DNA of 64,000 nucleotides, from contig CAYFWF010000019.1 in the NCBI GenBank assembly GCA_964346815.1, positions 62,001 to 126,000 of the forward strand, in the 5' to 3' direction. A program made the position numbers and the translations under genes. This stretch comes from CAYFWF01 sp964346815 (GTDB lineage: Bacteria; Acidobacteriota; Aminicenantia; Aminicenantales; Aminicenantaceae). The notes beneath the pieces were generated by a model, which had not been told where the DNA came from, did not search any database, and was given only the letters and a program-made list of their open reading frames with translations. Positions 62,974 through 64,000 of the stretch are shown piece after piece (position 1 is the stretch's first letter; each line of letters begins with the position of its first letter).

Positions 62974-64000
62974 ATGAGTGATTCTGAACACAGGCGAATA
63001 TCAAGGACGGTGAGACTAGGTTTAAGAGCGGTTTTTTTCTGTTTTCTTGCGGCAACTTTTCTTTTTGGAGGACAAAAGGTCCAAACAAAGGACCTTCCTC
63101 ATAGACATCAAGAATGGCTGAAACTGGTGAACTATATTATCCGTCCAGAAGAAAAAGAAGTTTTCTTCCAGCTAGCCAATGATCGGGAAAGGGACTTGTT
63201 TATTGAAACTTTCTGGAAACAGAGGGATCCTACACCTGGAACTCCCCAAAACGAGTACAAAGATGAACACATGGAGAGATTTCAGCATGCCAATAAACGG
63301 TTCAAATACGGCGGCAAAAAAGGGTGGATGACAGATAGGGGGAGGATATACATCATCCTTGGCCCGCCCACCAGTGTTAATAAATTTCCATCGTCGCCAA
63401 ATGTATACCCTTGTGAAATCTGGTCTTATTACGGGGATCCTGCAAAGGGTTTCCCTCCTCATTTTTCCCTCGTTTTCTTTCAAAGGGGAGGAGCAGGAGA
63501 GTACAAGTTGTACGATCCGCTGTCCGATGGTCCATCAAGCTTATTGGTGGATGGCCATAGCATGGATCCTTTTGATTACGAAAGACTTTATGCAGAGGTC
63601 CAGAAACGCAATCCAGAGCTCGCCCTTGTCAGCCTGTCACTGATTCCGGGAGAAATTAACTATAATTTTCAGCCCAGTATCAGGACGGCCTCTATCATGG
63701 CCAACATTTATGAATCACCGAAAAAGGATATCAATCCAACTTACTCAACCCATTTCTTGGAATATAAAGGCATTGTCAGTACAGAATATTTGACAAATTA
63801 TGTGGAGAATGTCACAGATATCGCCCTTATCCGGGATCCTCTGACGGGACTCGATTTCTTGCATTTTTCCATGGCCCCCTCCAGTGTTTCTATCGATTAT
63901 TATGAGCCAAATGATCAGTATTTCTGCAACTACACTATAGATGTGAGTCTCAAAGCGGGCGAAAAGGTCTTGTACCAATACGAAAAAGTTTTCCCTTTTT
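62974..64000 (+). CDS. GWxTD-domain protein, 3'-truncated by the window
   Basis: An open frame from the ATG at 62974 runs off the window end (342 codons seen). A signal peptide (about residues 12-33) is followed by the GWxTD domain: FIETFWKQRDPTPGTP, then GWMTDRGRIYIILGPP, the motif that names the family, and IWSYYGDP. GWxTD proteins are exported and of unknown function, and are frequent in Aminicenantes and several FCB-group bacteria. The remaining part shows beta-strands. Only a weak ribosome site (AGGGAC) precedes the ATG. Together with the CBM9-like gene it may form an envelope-related pair. Confidence 0.9.
   Translation, partial: MSDSEHRRISRTVRLGLRAVFFCFLAATFLFGGQKVQTKDLPHRHQEWLKLVNYIIRPEEKEVFFQLANDRERDLFIETFWKQRDPTPGTPQNEYKDEHMERFQHANKRFKYGGKKGWMTDRGRIYIILGPPTSVNKFPSSPNVYPCEIWSYYGDPAKGFPPHFSLVFFQRGGAGEYKLYDPLSDGPSSLLVDGHSMDPFDYERLYAEVQKRNPELALVSLSLIPGEINYNFQPSIRTASIMANIYESPKKDINPTYSTHFLEYKGIVSTEYLTNYVENVTDIALIRDPLTGLDFLHFSMAPSSVSIDYYEPNDQYFCNYTIDVSLKAGEKVLYQYEKVFPF

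Noticed and set aside
1..64000. CRISPR arrays, tRNA or rRNA genes, prophage or IS transposase genes
   Set aside because: I looked for spaced direct repeats, tRNA cloverleaf ends, rRNA-like stretches and DDE transposase motifs and saw none. A computed scan would be needed to be certain.

Overview
The window is 64 kb of bacterial chromosome of moderate GC (judged by eye, not counted). It has compact operons, many ATGA-type gene overlaps and no rRNA, tRNA, CRISPR or phage genes that I could see. The gene content suggests a member of Candidatus Aminicenantes or a related Acidobacteriota lineage. The pointers are a GWxTD-domain protein, DUF4097 beta-helix proteins, Ser/Thr kinases with an N-terminal zinc ribbon, PadR regulators paired with large MacB-like permeases, a CBM9/DUF5916 barrel protein and many exported peptidases. 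This lineage call is inference from families, not from a marker gene.

Layout, left to right. 0-3 kb: 3' part of an FAD/Fe-S oxidoreductase with a Met/Pro-rich tail. 3.2-6.4 kb: a minus-strand ECF sigma / anti-sigma / two DUF4097 protein operon ending in a clear terminator. 6.5-10 kb: purM, a lipoprotein relative of glutamate racemase, a NYN-domain protein and a secreted protein of unknown function. 10-17.7 kb: a GH116 lipoprotein, an SDR oxidoreductase, the tldD-tldE pair (TldD carries a Tat signal) and an outer-membrane beta-barrel. 17.8-24 kb: a receptor-like Ser/Thr kinase, then a redox cluster (DsbD-alpha-like protein, redoxin, TauE/SafE permease, ferredoxin-like Fe-S protein). 24-30 kb: two exported peptidases (S33, M1), a multicopper oxidase with an elaborate leader and its terminator, and a CbiX-type chelatase. 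30-38.5 kb: a LolCDE-like ABC operon, an acidic DUF4097-type repeat protein and a giant kinase-ATPase-TPR protein. 38.6-49 kb: a CBM9/DUF5916 protein, an orphan MacB-like permease, an alpha-oxoamine synthase, a CocE/S15 hydrolase and a C69 dipeptidase. 49-56.5 kb: a second orphan permease with its PadR regulator, a small inverted-repeat element, a Na/Pi cotransporter with a PhoU partner, a Tat-type dienelactone hydrolase and an anSME-like radical SAM protein with a SEC-C tail. 56.5-64 kb: a second sigma/anti-sigma/secreted-protein cassette, a deacetylase plus (alpha/alpha)6 lipoprotein pair, a CBM9-like secreted protein and the 5' part of a GWxTD gene.

How the genes fit together. Envelope and extracellular functions dominate. 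The four exported hydrolases (S33, M1, S15-like, C69) suggest growth on peptides. Signalling is represented by two ECF cassettes, two kinases and a PadR switch. Phosphate uptake (NptA/PhoU) and exported redox chemistry complete the picture. No complete new defence or biosynthetic system is evident. The most unusual items are the duplicated sigma/anti-sigma cassettes feeding secreted proteins, the lipoprotein racemase homolog, the exported TldD, the small inverted-repeat element and several unusual translation starts.
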